From NCBI GenBank assembly GCA_018780645.1, contig JADMJJ010000036.1, positions 180,521-244,520 of the forward strand: a DNA stretch of 64,000 nt. Reading direction: 5' to 3'. A model generated the notes under the pieces. It searched no databases and was not told where the DNA came from. It saw nothing but the letters and a program-made list of their open reading frames with translations. The stretch is from Burkholderiaceae bacterium. Its GTDB lineage: Bacteria; Pseudomonadota; Gammaproteobacteria; Burkholderiales; Burkholderiaceae_C. The translations under genes were made by a program, and so were the position numbers. Shown here one piece after another: positions 1 through 9,700 of the stretch (its first letter is position 1; every line of letters starts with the position of its first letter).

Positions 1-273
1 GGCCGAGACGCGGCCGTCCTCGGCGGTGAAGCGGGTCTCGATCTCGCCGTCAAGCACGGCATAGAAGGCGTTGGTCTGTTGACCCTGTGCAAACAGCAGC
101 TCACCAGTTCCCAAGCCACGGCCGCTGAGCAAGGGCGCAATGGCCTGGTGCTGCGCTGGCGCCCAGTCCAGCTGCGGGAAGTTGCTGCGCAGCACCCGCG
201 TCAGGGCGGCGGCCAGCGGGGTGTCCGCGATACCAGGCTCAGTAGCGCTCGAGTGTTTTCTTCCAACTGCCAT
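1..273 (-). CDS. Crp/Fnr-family regulator, N-terminal fragment (cut by window edge)
   Basis: The 91 visible residues carry the start of a cyclic-nucleotide-binding (cNMP) beta-roll: LLSGRGLGTGELLFAQGQ followed by AFYAVLDGEIETRF, the usual glycine-containing turns of Crp/Fnr sensors. The C-terminal helix-turn-helix lies outside the window. The only ATG in frame is at 273, which places the first 35 bp of the gene inside the end of the upstream binding-protein gene (stop at 239), so the two are probably co-transcribed. Ligand and targets cannot be told from this piece. Confidence 0.75.
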   Translation of the reverse strand, partial: MAVGRKHSSATEPGIADTPLAAALTRVLRSNFPQLDWAPAQHQAIAPLLSGRGLGTGELLFAQGQQTNAFYAVLDGEIETRFTAEDGRVSA

Positions 274-1015
274 CTTGCTGCAGAGCCTTGAAGGCGCGTT
301 CCAGCTCGGGAGCCCGGGCCAGCCAGGGGGAGTTCTTGGACAACACCACATACGCGGGTTCGCCATCCAGCCGGAACGGTTGCTGGGTCAAGGGCAACGT
401 GGAGCCGGCCATCATCAACTCGCCCTGGCGGGCGGGCAAGACGACGGCATCGACGCGGCGCGCCGCGAGCATTTCCAGTGCCTTGGTGTAGTCGTTGACT
501 TCGTAGCGCGTATAGCCGTTGCCGGCGTCGAACAGCGCGCCATACCGCTTGCCGCGCTGGACGGCAATGACGCGGCCCTGCAGATCGCTGAGTTCGCGTA
601 TCGGCGCCGCATCCCGATGCGTATAGAAGACCTTGGGCTCGCTGGGCAGCACGATCTGGGTGTAGTGCAGATAGGCCTCACGCTCGGGCGTGCGCAGCGG
701 GCCCATCATCAGATCGGCCTCGCCGCGTTCCAGCATCTTGAAGGCCCGCGCGGAGGGCAACTCGCTGAACTCGGCCTGGGTGCTGATGCGGGCCAGCGCC
801 AGCTTCAGCAGGTCGTAGTACATGCCCGAACCATCACTGCCGCGGAACATGCGGTAAGGTGGGTCCGAGCTGCCGACAACGCGCAGCAACGAGGCGGTGG
901 ACTGGGCCTGCGTCGTCCAGCCGGGTAGAAGACCCGCCAGCACGATCAGCAGGTGCCGCCGTGCCGGGCCAGGCGGGCCGGGCGTGGCTGTCTCGAATAG
1001 GGTGCTCAAGCGCAT
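239..1015 (-). CDS. Periplasmic substrate-binding protein, SBP_bac_3-like
   Basis: A 258-residue secreted protein of the family-3 (amino-acid type) solute-binding fold. After a signal peptide (RRHLLIVLAGLLPGW, cleaved near TQAQS) come SSDPPYRMF, a region like that which opens ligand lobe 1, and ERGEADLMMGPLRTPER, the typical lobe-crossing segment. The open frame runs on upstream to 1648, but that extension is antisense to the DUF2332 gene, so ATG 1015, directly before the signal peptide, is chosen. No permease or ATPase lies nearby, so it may be an orphan sensor-type binding protein rather than a transporter part. It overlaps the Crp/Fnr gene downstream. Confidence 0.75.
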   Translation of the reverse strand: MRLSTLFETATPGPPGPARRHLLIVLAGLLPGWTTQAQSTASLLRVVGSSDPPYRMFRGSDGSGMYYDLLKLALARISTQAEFSELPSARAFKMLERGEADLMMGPLRTPEREAYLHYTQIVLPSEPKVFYTHRDAAPIRELSDLQGRVIAVQRGKRYGALFDAGNGYTRYEVNDYTKALEMLAARRVDAVVLPARQGELMMAGSTLPLTQQPFRLDGEPAYVVLSKNSPWLARAPELERAFKALQQDGSWKKTLERY

Positions 1016-1107
1016 GGCTGAAGCATACGCCGGCCCTACCCCAAGGCGGCGCGCGAATGTCGGGATGCCGACAGTTTTGACCGACTTGTCGCGGTAGGCT
1101 GCTCGGC

Positions 1108-2196
1108 ATGACCAGCGAAACCCCTGCCTTTCTGGCCACTCAGGCCGCCAGTTTTCGTCACTTCGCCCTGCACGAGTGCGCCGAGGACCCGCTGTACAGG
1201 GCGATCTGCCTGGCCGTGGCCGAAGCGCCCGAGCTGCTGGGCCTGATGCGCCATGCACCGGGCCGGCAACGTCGACCGAACCTGCTGCTTGCGGCGCTTC
1301 ATGAACGCATCCTGTCCGGTGCGGCCCATGAGCTCGCGGCCTACTACCCCAGTGTCGGGGGCACCCGCCTGCCCGATGCCGGCCTGCCTGAGCTGCTGCT
1401 GGATTTTGCCGATCGGCAACAGGCTCGCCTGCTGCACCAACTGCGGACCCGGAGCACGCAGACCAATGAGATCGGGCGCTGCGCGGTACTGTGGCCGGCG
1501 CTGCAGCAGATCGCCCACCTGACTGAACGGGAGGCGCTGGCCTTGCTGGATTTTGGCAGCAGCGGCGGGCTGAATCTGGGTGTCGATCGCTATCGCTACG
1601 ACTACGGCCAGTTTCAGCTCGGCGCCCCGGCAGCGCCAGGGCGGCCAAGCATCCGCTGCGACTGGTTGGGCGATGCGCCGCCGCTGGCGGCCGACTCCGC
1701 TTGGCACATCACGCAGCGCCTGGGCCTGGATCTGTCGCCGGTCGATGTGCATGATGATGAAGCAGTGCGCTGGCTGGCCGCCTGCCTGTGGCCGCATGAC
1801 CGTGAGCGGGCGCTCCGCCTCGATCAGGCCGTGGCCCTGGCGCGCGCCGCCGGCCACGCTGTGCGGCAGGCCGACGATTGCATTGCCGCCATCGAACCCT
1901 GGCTGGACACGCTGCCGGCCGGCGTGCAGCCGGTGCTGTTCAATAGCTGGGTGCTGGCCTACTTCCCGCCGGAAGAGCTGGCCCGCTACCAGGCCGAGGT
2001 GGCGCGCCTGGTGCGCAGCAGAGGCCTGGCCTGGCTCAGCGCCGAGTCGCCATCTCTGCGGCCGACGGCCCTGGCCCTGCCGCCCACCGCGCCGGGTGCC
2101 TCGCCGCACAGCCTGTGGTCACTGGTCTGGCGCGACAGGACCGAGGCACTGGCCTGGTCGCACCCGCACGGCCGCTGGGTGCAGTGGCTGGGTTGA
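1108..2196 (+). CDS. DUF2332 family protein
   Basis: A 362-residue protein matching the DUF2332 family in length and pattern: an N-terminal ECAEDPLYRAICLAVAE segment, the LLGLMRHAPGRQRRPNLLLAA block and a central LLDFGSSGGLNLGVDRY block. That glycine-rich block resembles motif I of SAM-dependent methyltransferases (inference). The function of the family is not established. It is divergent from the binding-protein gene at 1015 and ends 50 bp before the XRE-cupin regulator, whose operator lies in that gap. ATG 1108 gives the family's usual N-terminus. Confidence 0.8.
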   Translation: MTSETPAFLATQAASFRHFALHECAEDPLYRAICLAVAEAPELLGLMRHAPGRQRRPNLLLAALHERILSGAAHELAAYYPSVGGTRLPDAGLPELLLDFADRQQARLLHQLRTRSTQTNEIGRCAVLWPALQQIAHLTEREALALLDFGSSGGLNLGVDRYRYDYGQFQLGAPAAPGRPSIRCDWLGDAPPLAADSAWHITQRLGLDLSPVDVHDDEAVRWLAACLWPHDRERALRLDQAVALARAAGHAVRQADDCIAAIEPWLDTLPAGVQPVLFNSWVLAYFPPEELARYQAEVARLVRSRGLAWLSAESPSLRPTALALPPTAPGASPHSLWSLVWRDRTEALAWSHPHGRWVQWLG

Positions 2197-2207
2197 AATG
2201 GAAACGC

Positions 2208-2244
2208 TGGACAGGTTATCCAAAATGTTGGATGATTTTGTCCA
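2208..2244. promoter_or_regulatory. Nested palindrome, likely XRE-cupin operator
   Basis: Two nearly concentric inverted repeats: TGGACA (2208-2213) with TGTCCA (2239-2244), and ATCCAA (2218-2223) with TTGGAT (2228-2233). It can also be read as two side-by-side dyads, GGACAggttATCC and GGATgattttGTCC. The site sits in the short gap just before the XRE-cupin gene, which suits autoregulation by a dimeric helix-turn-helix protein. Confidence 0.6.
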
Positions 2245-2246
2245 TC

Positions 2247-2825
2247 ATGCAGGAAGAAGACACGATCAATCTACGCATCGCCCAGCGGGTTCGCGAGCTG
2301 CGCGGTGCGCGGGGGCTGTCGCTGGAGGGGCTGGCCGCTGAATGCGGCGTCAGCCGCTCGATGATTTCGGTCATCGAGCGCGGCGAGAGCAGCCCGACCG
2401 CCGTGCTGCTGGAGAAGCTGGCCACCGGCCTGGGGGTGACCCTGGCCTCGCTGTTCGACGCGCCCGAAACCAGGCCCGAGCCGGTGGCGCGCCGCGCCGA
2501 CCAGCCGCAGTGGCGCGACCCCGCCTCGGGCTATCTGCGCCGCAATGTCTCGCCGCCCGGCGTGGCGGCACCCTTCCAGATCGTCGAGGTCAGCCTGCCC
2601 GCGGGCGCCCACGTGGCCTATGAGACCGGGGCGCGCGAACCGCGCGTGCATCAGCAGGTCTGGGTGCTGGAGGGCCGGGTGCAGGTCACGGTCGGCGACG
2701 CGCAGCACCGGCTTGACGCCGGTGACTGCCTGGCCATGGTGCTGGATCGCCCGACCGGCTTCCACAATCCCACCAGCGAGCCGGCCCGCTATGCCGTCGT
2801 GCTGACAACACCCACCACCCGATAG
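2247..2825 (+). CDS. XRE-family regulator with C-terminal cupin domain
   Basis: A 192-residue protein: an XRE helix-turn-helix at about residues 8-65 (RVRELRGARGLSLEGLAAEC, then GVSRSMISVIERGESSPT) and a cupin sensor at about 100-190 (HQQVWVLEGRVQVTVG, LDAGDCLAMV, FHNPT). Such regulators bind a small ligand in the cupin barrel and often control an adjacent acetyltransferase or transporter. The GNAT gene starts 4 bp after its stop, so the two form an operon. ATG 2247 is chosen. An in-frame ATG at 2232 is possible but would lie inside the operator, and neither has a strong Shine-Dalgarno. Confidence 0.85.
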   Translation: MQEEDTINLRIAQRVRELRGARGLSLEGLAAECGVSRSMISVIERGESSPTAVLLEKLATGLGVTLASLFDAPETRPEPVARRADQPQWRDPASGYLRRNVSPPGVAAPFQIVEVSLPAGAHVAYETGAREPRVHQQVWVLEGRVQVTVGDAQHRLDAGDCLAMVLDRPTGFHNPTSEPARYAVVLTTPTTR

Positions 2826-2829
2826 AGCC

Positions 2830-3354
2830 ATGAGTCACGAACACACCGCGCGCCGCCTGCTGACCGTCAGCGACACCCAGCTGCAGCAGCTGGCCGAGCT
2901 GCTGATCGATTGCGTCGAGGGCGATGCCTCGGTCGGCTTCATGCACCCGCTGTCGCTGGAGCAGGCGCTGGCCTTCTGGCGGCGCGTTGCCGATGGTGCG
3001 GCCCGCGGCGAGCGGGTGTTGCTGATGGTCGAAGACGGGCAGGGCATTGTCGGCACCGTGCAGGTGGTGCTGGCCCAGCCCGACAACCAGCCGCACCGCG
3101 GTGATGTGTCCAAGATGCTGGTGCACCGCCGCGGACGGCGCCAGGGGCTCGGTGCGGTGCTGATGCGCGCCGCCGAGGCTGCCGCCATCGCCGCAGGCAA
3201 GACGCTGCTGGTGCTGGACACGGCCAGCGATGATGCCCGCCGGCTCTACACGCGTCTGGGCTGGCAGCGCTGCGGTGAGGTGCCGGGCTTCGCCTTGTGG
3301 CCCCGTGGCGGGCTGTGTTCGACGAGTTTCTTCTACCGCGAGCTGCCGACCTAG
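2830..3354 (+). CDS. GNAT-family N-acetyltransferase
   Basis: A 174-residue GNAT protein. The acetyl-CoA binding motif A is visible as HRRGRRQGLGAVLMRAAEAA (about residues 98-117), followed by LLVLDTASDDARRLYTRLGW, the usual beta5-helix-beta6 end. The substrate is unknown. Its start lies 4 bp after the XRE-cupin stop, so the regulator probably controls it and may sense its substrate or product. Confidence 0.85.
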   Translation: MSHEHTARRLLTVSDTQLQQLAELLIDCVEGDASVGFMHPLSLEQALAFWRRVADGAARGERVLLMVEDGQGIVGTVQVVLAQPDNQPHRGDVSKMLVHRRGRRQGLGAVLMRAAEAAAIAAGKTLLVLDTASDDARRLYTRLGWQRCGEVPGFALWPRGGLCSTSFFYRELPT

Positions 3355-3451
3355 CTTCGTCGGCCCTGCCAAGTTCTAAATGCCAAGTACAGGTCCGCAG
3401 CTGATTGACTCACGATGTGAGCCACTGAGATCCGTTTCCGATCAAGTCACC

Positions 3452-4453
3452 CTACTCGGTCAACTTCTTGTCTATGTCCTCAAGTTGACGAGGGTTCCGC
3501 GTGGATTCCTTGAGTGCCAGTAGCGCCATCCTGTAAGCCACATTGCGTGCCTCTGCACTCGTCGCTTTTACGTGGGGCTGAACGCCGACATGCTCCCAGT
3601 TTGCCTTCGTGATGGGGTTGATGGCTTGCCCGATGGGAATAGCAGCGCGATATCCATGGCCCAGTTCGAAGAACCGCCAAGGGTTCGCGCCACCTTTGGT
3701 GGTTTCGCCGACAATTGTCGCCCGACGCAGCTGTTTCAGGTTGTACGCAAATTCTTCGGCAGCCGAAAACGTTTCGGCGCTCGTCAGGATATACAGCGGA
3801 ACATCGGTACGCCTCTTGCCGTCGATGTCTTCCAGTGTCCAGAATTCGGTGGTGGTGTTCGACGGCTTCCAATAGAAACTGTTCAAGTGAACCTTGCCGG
3901 CGAGCAGATAGCTGCTTATCAGGCGCACCATGTCCCCACTGCCGCCACCATTCTTCCTGAGGTCGAAAATGATGGCGTCGGTATCGGCGACCATTGCCAT
4001 GACCGTTTTAACCCGGGTTCTCGAACTGTCATTGACGTTGTCGAACCCCCAAAAATCGACATAGCCGATATTGCCGTCCAGTATCTCGACTTTCTCAAAG
4101 CCTGAGTTCATTCGTCCCAGCTTGGTGAACCAGTCCTCGCCGCCCGCTCGCGCGCCCGCTTGCCTCTGGTCTCTCCACTGGACGCCAAAATGCTTGTCGA
4201 ACCGGCGCAACGATTCAGTCAACAGCGCGGTCATTTCCTGATGGGTTGATACCTTGTTTATCGAACCCGAACGTATCACTTCATCCAGCGTCTTGTTGAT
4301 GGCACCGACATGCTCGGTGAGTACATAGTTGTCTCCAATCTCCTGCCTGAGCTTGCCTACGACCAGGTCTTTTTCCTGTTGCGTGACTTTGGCTCCAGAA
4401 GCGAGCGACGAAATCGCCAGCAAGAAAGCTGCAGCAATGGCCTTGGTTATCAA
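3452..4453 (-). CDS. S41-family serine peptidase, secreted
   Basis: A 333-residue protein with a signal peptide (ITKAIAAAFLLAISSLASGA), an IRBP/tail-specific-type helical region (about 30-115) and an S41 core with IIFDLRKNGGGSGD (162-174) and TSAETFSAAEEF (224-235). Ser230 is the likely nucleophile and GETTKGGANP (249-258) follows. There is no PDZ domain, as in the shorter retinol-binding-like S41 group. No ATG is available in this frame; TTG 4453 has GGAG about 8 nt upstream and leads directly into the signal peptide. The gene is visibly richer in A and T than its neighbours, including at third codon positions, which suggests recent acquisition. Confidence 0.8.
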   Translation of the reverse strand: MITKAIAAAFLLAISSLASGAKVTQQEKDLVVGKLRQEIGDNYVLTEHVGAINKTLDEVIRSGSINKVSTHQEMTALLTESLRRFDKHFGVQWRDQRQAGARAGGEDWFTKLGRMNSGFEKVEILDGNIGYVDFWGFDNVNDSSRTRVKTVMAMVADTDAIIFDLRKNGGGSGDMVRLISSYLLAGKVHLNSFYWKPSNTTTEFWTLEDIDGKRRTDVPLYILTSAETFSAAEEFAYNLKQLRRATIVGETTKGGANPWRFFELGHGYRAAIPIGQAINPITKANWEHVGVQPHVKATSAEARNVAYRMALLALKESTRNPRQLEDIDKKLTE

Positions 4454-4497
4454 GTTGCGACTCCATCGTTAAGGGTGTGCATGACTCTTCGGGCCGA

Positions 4498-5661
4498 CTA
4501 AGTCAGCTCGATCTCGACGCGGTCCCGGCCCAGGGCCTTGGCGCGGTACAGCGCCCGGTCGGCGCGGCTGAGCAGGGCGTCGGCCGTGTCGCCGGGCTGC
4601 CAGACGGTGGCGCCAAAGCTGGCGCTGATGGCCTGCAGGGTGCCGCTGGCGGCTTGCGCCACGGCCAGGCGAAGCCGCTCGGCCAAAACGGCGACACCGG
4701 CAGCGTCGGTGTCGGGCAGCAGCACACAGAACTCCTCGCCGCCATAGCGGAAGGGCAGATCCTGGGCGCGCAGGGCCGCCCGCAGGCGCTGGGCAAAGGC
4801 GGCCAGCGCTTCGTCGCCGGCACGGTGGCCCTGTTGGTCGTTGATGCTCTTGAAGTGGTCCACATCGGCCATCAGCACGGCGTAGGGCTGGTGGCTGCGC
4901 TGGGCCATGGCCAGCGCATGGGCCATCGCGTCGTTCAGCGCGCGGCGGTTGGACAGACCGGTCAGGCCATCGGTCATCGCCTGCTGGCGCACCTCGGCCT
5001 CGGCGCGCATCTTGCACAGCTGCAAAAAGCCGAGGTTGGTGACGATGACGAACAGGAAACCGAAGATGTAGATCGGCTCCTGCCAGGCCAGCGGCATGTT
5101 CAGGTAGTCGATATGGGTGCCGGCCAGCAGCAGGCCGGCGGCGCGCAGCGGCAGCACCAGGCCCATCAGCACATAGCAGGCGGCGACGACGCGCTGCACC
5201 CGCTGCAACTCCGCCTGCGGTCGCTGCCATAGCGCCAGGCCGTTGAGCAGTTGCAACAGGCCATAGACAAAGCCGTTGAAGATGGTGGCCACCGCGTACT
5301 GGCTGCCCGTCACGGCCCCCACCGCCGTGACGACCGCGATCATCGCCAGCAGCCAGGGCGTGCCATAGCGGCGGCCCAGAAACTGCCGGATGGCGACAAA
5401 GTAGAGGGCCACGCCCACGGCGCCCAGCGCATTGCCCAGCCCGGCCGAGGCCCAGGTGGGCAGCCGGCCGGCATTGGCCAGCAACAAAAAGGCCAGGCTC
5501 TGGGCGGTGACGCCCAGCGTCCAGGTGCGCAGTCCGTTGCCGCGATCGGCACCGGTGCGCGCCACCCAGAACATGGTCGCCATCGCGGCCAGCGCGCAGG
5601 TCTGAGCCAGAAACAACGTGCGAAGGTCCACGAGAGGCTCAAAGAAAATCCAGACCCGCAT
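4498..5661 (-). CDS. Membrane diguanylate cyclase (GGDEF)
   Basis: A 387-residue protein with about six to seven hydrophobic segments in residues 15-215, forming a membrane sensor region, followed by a GGDEF domain. The catalytic motif is GGEEF (307-311) and the allosteric I-site RAQD (298-301) sits five residues before it, so product inhibition is expected. DGLTGLSNRRAL and ADVDHFKSINDQQGHRAGD are the usual substrate and metal regions. It makes c-di-GMP from two GTP. It lies 41 bp downstream of the TerB-like gene on the same strand and may be the last gene of the patatin-TerB transcript. Confidence 0.92.
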   Translation of the reverse strand: MRVWIFFEPLVDLRTLFLAQTCALAAMATMFWVARTGADRGNGLRTWTLGVTAQSLAFLLLANAGRLPTWASAGLGNALGAVGVALYFVAIRQFLGRRYGTPWLLAMIAVVTAVGAVTGSQYAVATIFNGFVYGLLQLLNGLALWQRPQAELQRVQRVVAACYVLMGLVLPLRAAGLLLAGTHIDYLNMPLAWQEPIYIFGFLFVIVTNLGFLQLCKMRAEAEVRQQAMTDGLTGLSNRRALNDAMAHALAMAQRSHQPYAVLMADVDHFKSINDQQGHRAGDEALAAFAQRLRAALRAQDLPFRYGGEEFCVLLPDTDAAGVAVLAERLRLAVAQAASGTLQAISASFGATVWQPGDTADALLSRADRALYRAKALGRDRVEIELT

Positions 5662-5702
5662 CGTAACGCGGGAGGGGGCGGGGCCTGTGCGAAGGGCGTG
5701 CG

Positions 5703-6686
5703 CTAGGGCCGCTTCTTGAGCCTTTTCAGCAGTGCCTGCGCCGCCTGGGTGGATTGCGTGGCGGCAGCACTCGCGCCACGGGAGGCGAGTTCCTGTGCCG
5801 CTGCGGCACCGATCTTCAGCCGGTCCAGCGCGCCCGACTTGACGAAGACGTCAGCACCTGCCCGGGCTGCTGTGCCCAGTGCCGAGGCGCCGGACGCAAC
5901 GGCCGCCGAACCCTTATCCAGGGTCGTGCTGAGCGTCGCGCCCACCGTCGTCAGCGAGTCCTTGAGCAGGCTGGGCCGGGCCTCGTCGAAGACGGCGGCA
6001 ACCTTCTCCAATGCCAGCTCCTCGCGCTCATCGAGCGGGCCGTCGGCCTCGGCCACCGCGCGCAGAAAGTCCAGCAGCTCGCGGGTCATGGTCTGCGGGT
6101 TGCAGTCCGGATTGGTCTGGAGGAACTCGGCCAGCTGTTTGGCGAGCTCGCGCATCGTCACGGTTTCCAGTCCCTGCTCGATGTGCTTGCAGCCTATCTT
6201 GACGAACTGCCGGTCATAGCCCCAGTCATCGATGAAATGGTCCTGGATGCAGCGGCGCTCATCAGCCTTGATGCGGCCATCGATGGCCGCCAGCTTCAGG
6301 GCCAGTGGCAGCATCAGATCAAACAGGCTGATGGCCAGCAGGTCGATAGGCGTGTTGATGAACTTCGGAATGACGGTGACCCGGTCACCCGACGCGCCAT
6401 TGAGCAGGTGCATCACGCCGTACCAGGCGCCGCCGGAAACCACGGCCGCAGCCACCACCCAGCCGACCGGCGTGCTGGCCGCACCTAGTGCGGCCGCCAC
6501 CAGCCCCGACTTGGCCACCGCCGCGCCGCCGCCCACCGCGCCAATCAGGTCCCAGTACCTGCGCACGGCATTGGCGTGGCGCAGCGAGGCATAGGCGTTC
6601 TCGCCGATGGCCAGCTTGCCCTTGAACTTCAGGGCGTCGCCGACCACCTGCTTGACGCCGTCGAACGGGGTCGCTTGCTCGGTCAT
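5703..6686 (-). CDS. TerB-like helical protein
   Basis: A 327-residue protein. A glycine- and alanine-rich hydrophobic stretch (about 50-95) is followed by a TerB/DjlA-like all-helical domain (about 125-240) with acidic helix starts: LAAIDGRIKADERRCIQDHF and RAVAEADGPLDEREELALEKVAAVF. The C-terminal 80 residues are Ala/Ser-rich helix ending in a basic tail (LKRLKKRP). TerB domains bind divalent metal and occur in tellurite, phage and stress systems; the specific job here is unknown. It starts 22 bp after the patatin gene's stop, so the two are almost certainly co-expressed. Confidence 0.7.
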   Translation of the reverse strand: MTEQATPFDGVKQVVGDALKFKGKLAIGENAYASLRHANAVRRYWDLIGAVGGGAAVAKSGLVAAALGAASTPVGWVVAAAVVSGGAWYGVMHLLNGASGDRVTVIPKFINTPIDLLAISLFDLMLPLALKLAAIDGRIKADERRCIQDHFIDDWGYDRQFVKIGCKHIEQGLETVTMRELAKQLAEFLQTNPDCNPQTMTRELLDFLRAVAEADGPLDEREELALEKVAAVFDEARPSLLKDSLTTVGATLSTTLDKGSAAVASGASALGTAARAGADVFVKSGALDRLKIGAAAAQELASRGASAAATQSTQAAQALLKRLKKRP

Positions 6687-6708
6687 GCCCGCAGGTTACC
6701 CGATCGCG

Positions 6709-9700
6709 CTACTTGCCCAGCTGGGGGAACGGCGCCTCGAAGGGCATGGCCTGCAGCGCGTACCAGGAGCCGCCCCAGCCACGGAGGGTCAGTTGACTGC
6801 CTGCCGAGCTCAGGTCCATGGCCTGACAGGTGGACTGCTGGCGTTTCGGGTTGGGGCCGCGGGCCGATTCGCAGGCCGCCAGCTCGGCGTGGCAGTGCAT
6901 GCCGTAGCGCTTGCTGCCTGCCGTGCCCGTGTCTTCCTGATAGCAGAAGGCGCTGGCCGGCGGCGCGGCATTGGCCGTCGCGAGCGGCGGTATCCAGACC
7001 TCGATCACGCCCGGCGTGCCGTTGAGGCGCTGCGACAGCTCGGTGACCGACCAGGCCGTCTTCGCCTTCGGCGGTTGCAGCGCCTCGGCGCAATCCTTGG
7101 ACGCCGCGTCGTGATGGAGCACGGTGATGCGCTTGGGCGTCTGCGGCGGCGTGCGGCCAGCGCGGCGGGCACTGTCCCAGACGTCTTCGACGGGCGGCAC
7201 ATTGGCGCCCAGCTCGCGCCAGCGGTCACGCAGCGAACGCACGCTGTCGCGCAGCTCGGGGCCGAAGATCTGGATATAGACCGTCTTGCCGGCGCAGACG
7301 AGTGGCGCCGCGGCGGCGGGCGCGGGGGCAGGGGCCGGCGCCGGAGCGGGGGCAGGGATCGGCTTGGCGGAAGATCCAGCGACCACTTTCGACGGCGTTT
7401 CCACCGGCTCGATCGGCGGCGGCGGTGGTGGTGCAGGCGGCTCGGCCGCGGACACCACGACCGGCTTGGGCGGCGCCGGTGGCTGGCAGTTCAGCCGGGT
7501 GCGGTCGGGCGCGCCGTAGTCGCGCACCCAGTAGCGGGGCACACAGCTGAGGCGGGTCTCTTCGCGCAGGCAGGAGACGATCTCGTCATCATCGAGCAGC
7601 ACCTCGCAGGCCGGGTGCTTGGGCGAGGTCTCGGCGCAGCTCTTCTTGGTGTTGTTCAGGATCATCTGCATCAGTGCCGACTGCTTGAAGGCCTGGGTGT
7701 TGTCACCGGTGCAGGCGGCGTCGCTGATGCGCAGCAGGGCCGTGGCCATCTCGCCCAGGCGGGTGTCTTTTTGCGTGGCCTCGACGCCGGAGGCCGCCGC
7801 GGCGCTGGGGGCCAGCTTGCCGTAGAGGTCGGTCAGCTCCTTGAGCACGCCCGGGTCCACCTTCTTGGCCTTCTCGATCGCCTGCAGCTGCGTGTCCACC
7901 GTCTGCCAGGCGGTGGCGCCCAGCGTAGCCAGCGCGCCTAGGCTGACCGAGGCGGTGACAGCGCCGGTGGCGGCAATGCGCGAGGGCAGTCGCTTGGGCG
8001 CGGCCACGCTCTTGGCCTTGCCCTCGGCGTCCTGCGTCACGACGCTGCCATCGTCGATCTCGAACAACATCTCGGCATGGCGCTGCACCTGGTCCAGAAA
8101 GCCGGCATCGAGCTGGCGGCCCAGGGTGTGGCCGAGCTGGAAATAGCTCTCCCACTGCGCCTCGCTGAAGAACTGGTCGGTGGTCGGCTCTTGCGGGAAC
8201 AGCGGGTTGTCGGCCTTGAAGTTGACCAAGTCCACCGGCACCGCCTGGCACATATTTGGCTTGACGATCACCAGATGGCCTACCCCGCCGCTGCGCCCGT
8301 AGCTGATGCGGGCCAGGGCCAGGCAGGCAGGGCTCTCCGGCGAGACCAGATCGTTCAGCGAGCCGAACACGCAGGGCGCCATCGCCGGGTCGCTGGCCGC
8401 GATGAGCCTGGGCTTCAGGAAGGTGATCTCGGTTTGCAGGTCGATGCGGGCCTTGCGCACCAGGTTCTCCAGGTCGCCGAAGGCATAGCGGGGGTCGGCG
8501 CCGCAGTCGGCGACGACGATCAGCTTGCATTCCTCGCGCAGCAGCGCGTAGGCGCCGGTGTTCTCGAAATGGCCCCCGTCGCTGAGGAACCAGTCGCGGC
8601 GCTGGTTGCCGTCGAAGCGGCCGCGCAGCTCATTGAGCAGCTGGCCGTATTTGCCGACGATGGGCGGCAGTACCTCGCCGGCGCGGCGCGCCAGCGCCGT
8701 GCTGTCCCACCAGTAGCCCAGGCGTATGCCGGCCATGGTGAGCAGCGCGGCCATGCCCGAGCGCGTGCTGCCGCCCAGGCCCGGCGCCACCGCGGCGCCC
8801 GAGATCGCCACCCAGGAGCCGAGGCTCAGGCTGCCGCTGGCATCGACCGCGCGCCAGTCGTCCTGGCCGACGCGCACGCTGCCTTTCGGCCCCACCGTCA
8901 TCAGCAGGCCCTTGCGGTCCTGGTTGAACAGGCCGCCGCGCGGGTCGCGGGTCTGATTCACGCAGGCATTCAGCAGATGGATGGGGCCGCCGGCCAGATG
9001 GGGCTGGTAGTCGGCCATCGCTTCGTCGTCATCGGGATGTACGTCCTGCACCGAGACCTGGGGCCCTTCGGCGGCCAGGTGTTGCGGATAGGGCGCCGTG
9101 GCGTCCGTCGTGCCGGGTTGGAAGCGCCTGGCATTGGCCGCCCCGAGATAGCTGCGCACCAGGCGGGCGCGGTAGAAGGAGAACAGCGACGAGCGGTTCA
9201 GGAACTCGCGGTTGTGCAGCGACACCAGCACCATCACCAGCGGGGGCAGCACCAGCACGACCATCCAGGTCCAGCTCAGCGCGTACTGCAGCTCGCGGCG
9301 CTGCTCGTCGAACAGCGACACGGTGACATTGCGGTGCAGCAGGCTGATCCAGAACACCATCAAGAGGGCCATCACCGCCAGGCCGGCGAAGTTGATCAGG
9401 CCCATCAGATTCATCCGCGTGCCCGGCGTCAGGCTGCGCGGGAGATCAGCGATCTTGGGCAGCACGGTGCGCAGCACCACCACGGTGACGGCGATCACCA
9501 CGCCGGCCGTGCCATGGTGGGCCGCCGAGGCATTGGCCAGCAGCCAGGCGAAGCCGTCGATCAGCCCCAGGGCCGCGATGCTCAGGCCCAAATTGAGTGT
9601 GCGCGCCAACCCACCGGTCAGTTGGTTGCGCGAGAGGTCGGGCGCGCGGCCCTTGCGGGTCATCCACCAGGCGATCAAGGTGCCGGCCACCCAGGCCAGC

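Noticed and set aside
7310-7365. A tandem DNA repeat or recombination site
   Set aside because: It is the coding sequence of the Pro/Ala linker in the patatin gene, without a strict nucleotide repeat unit.
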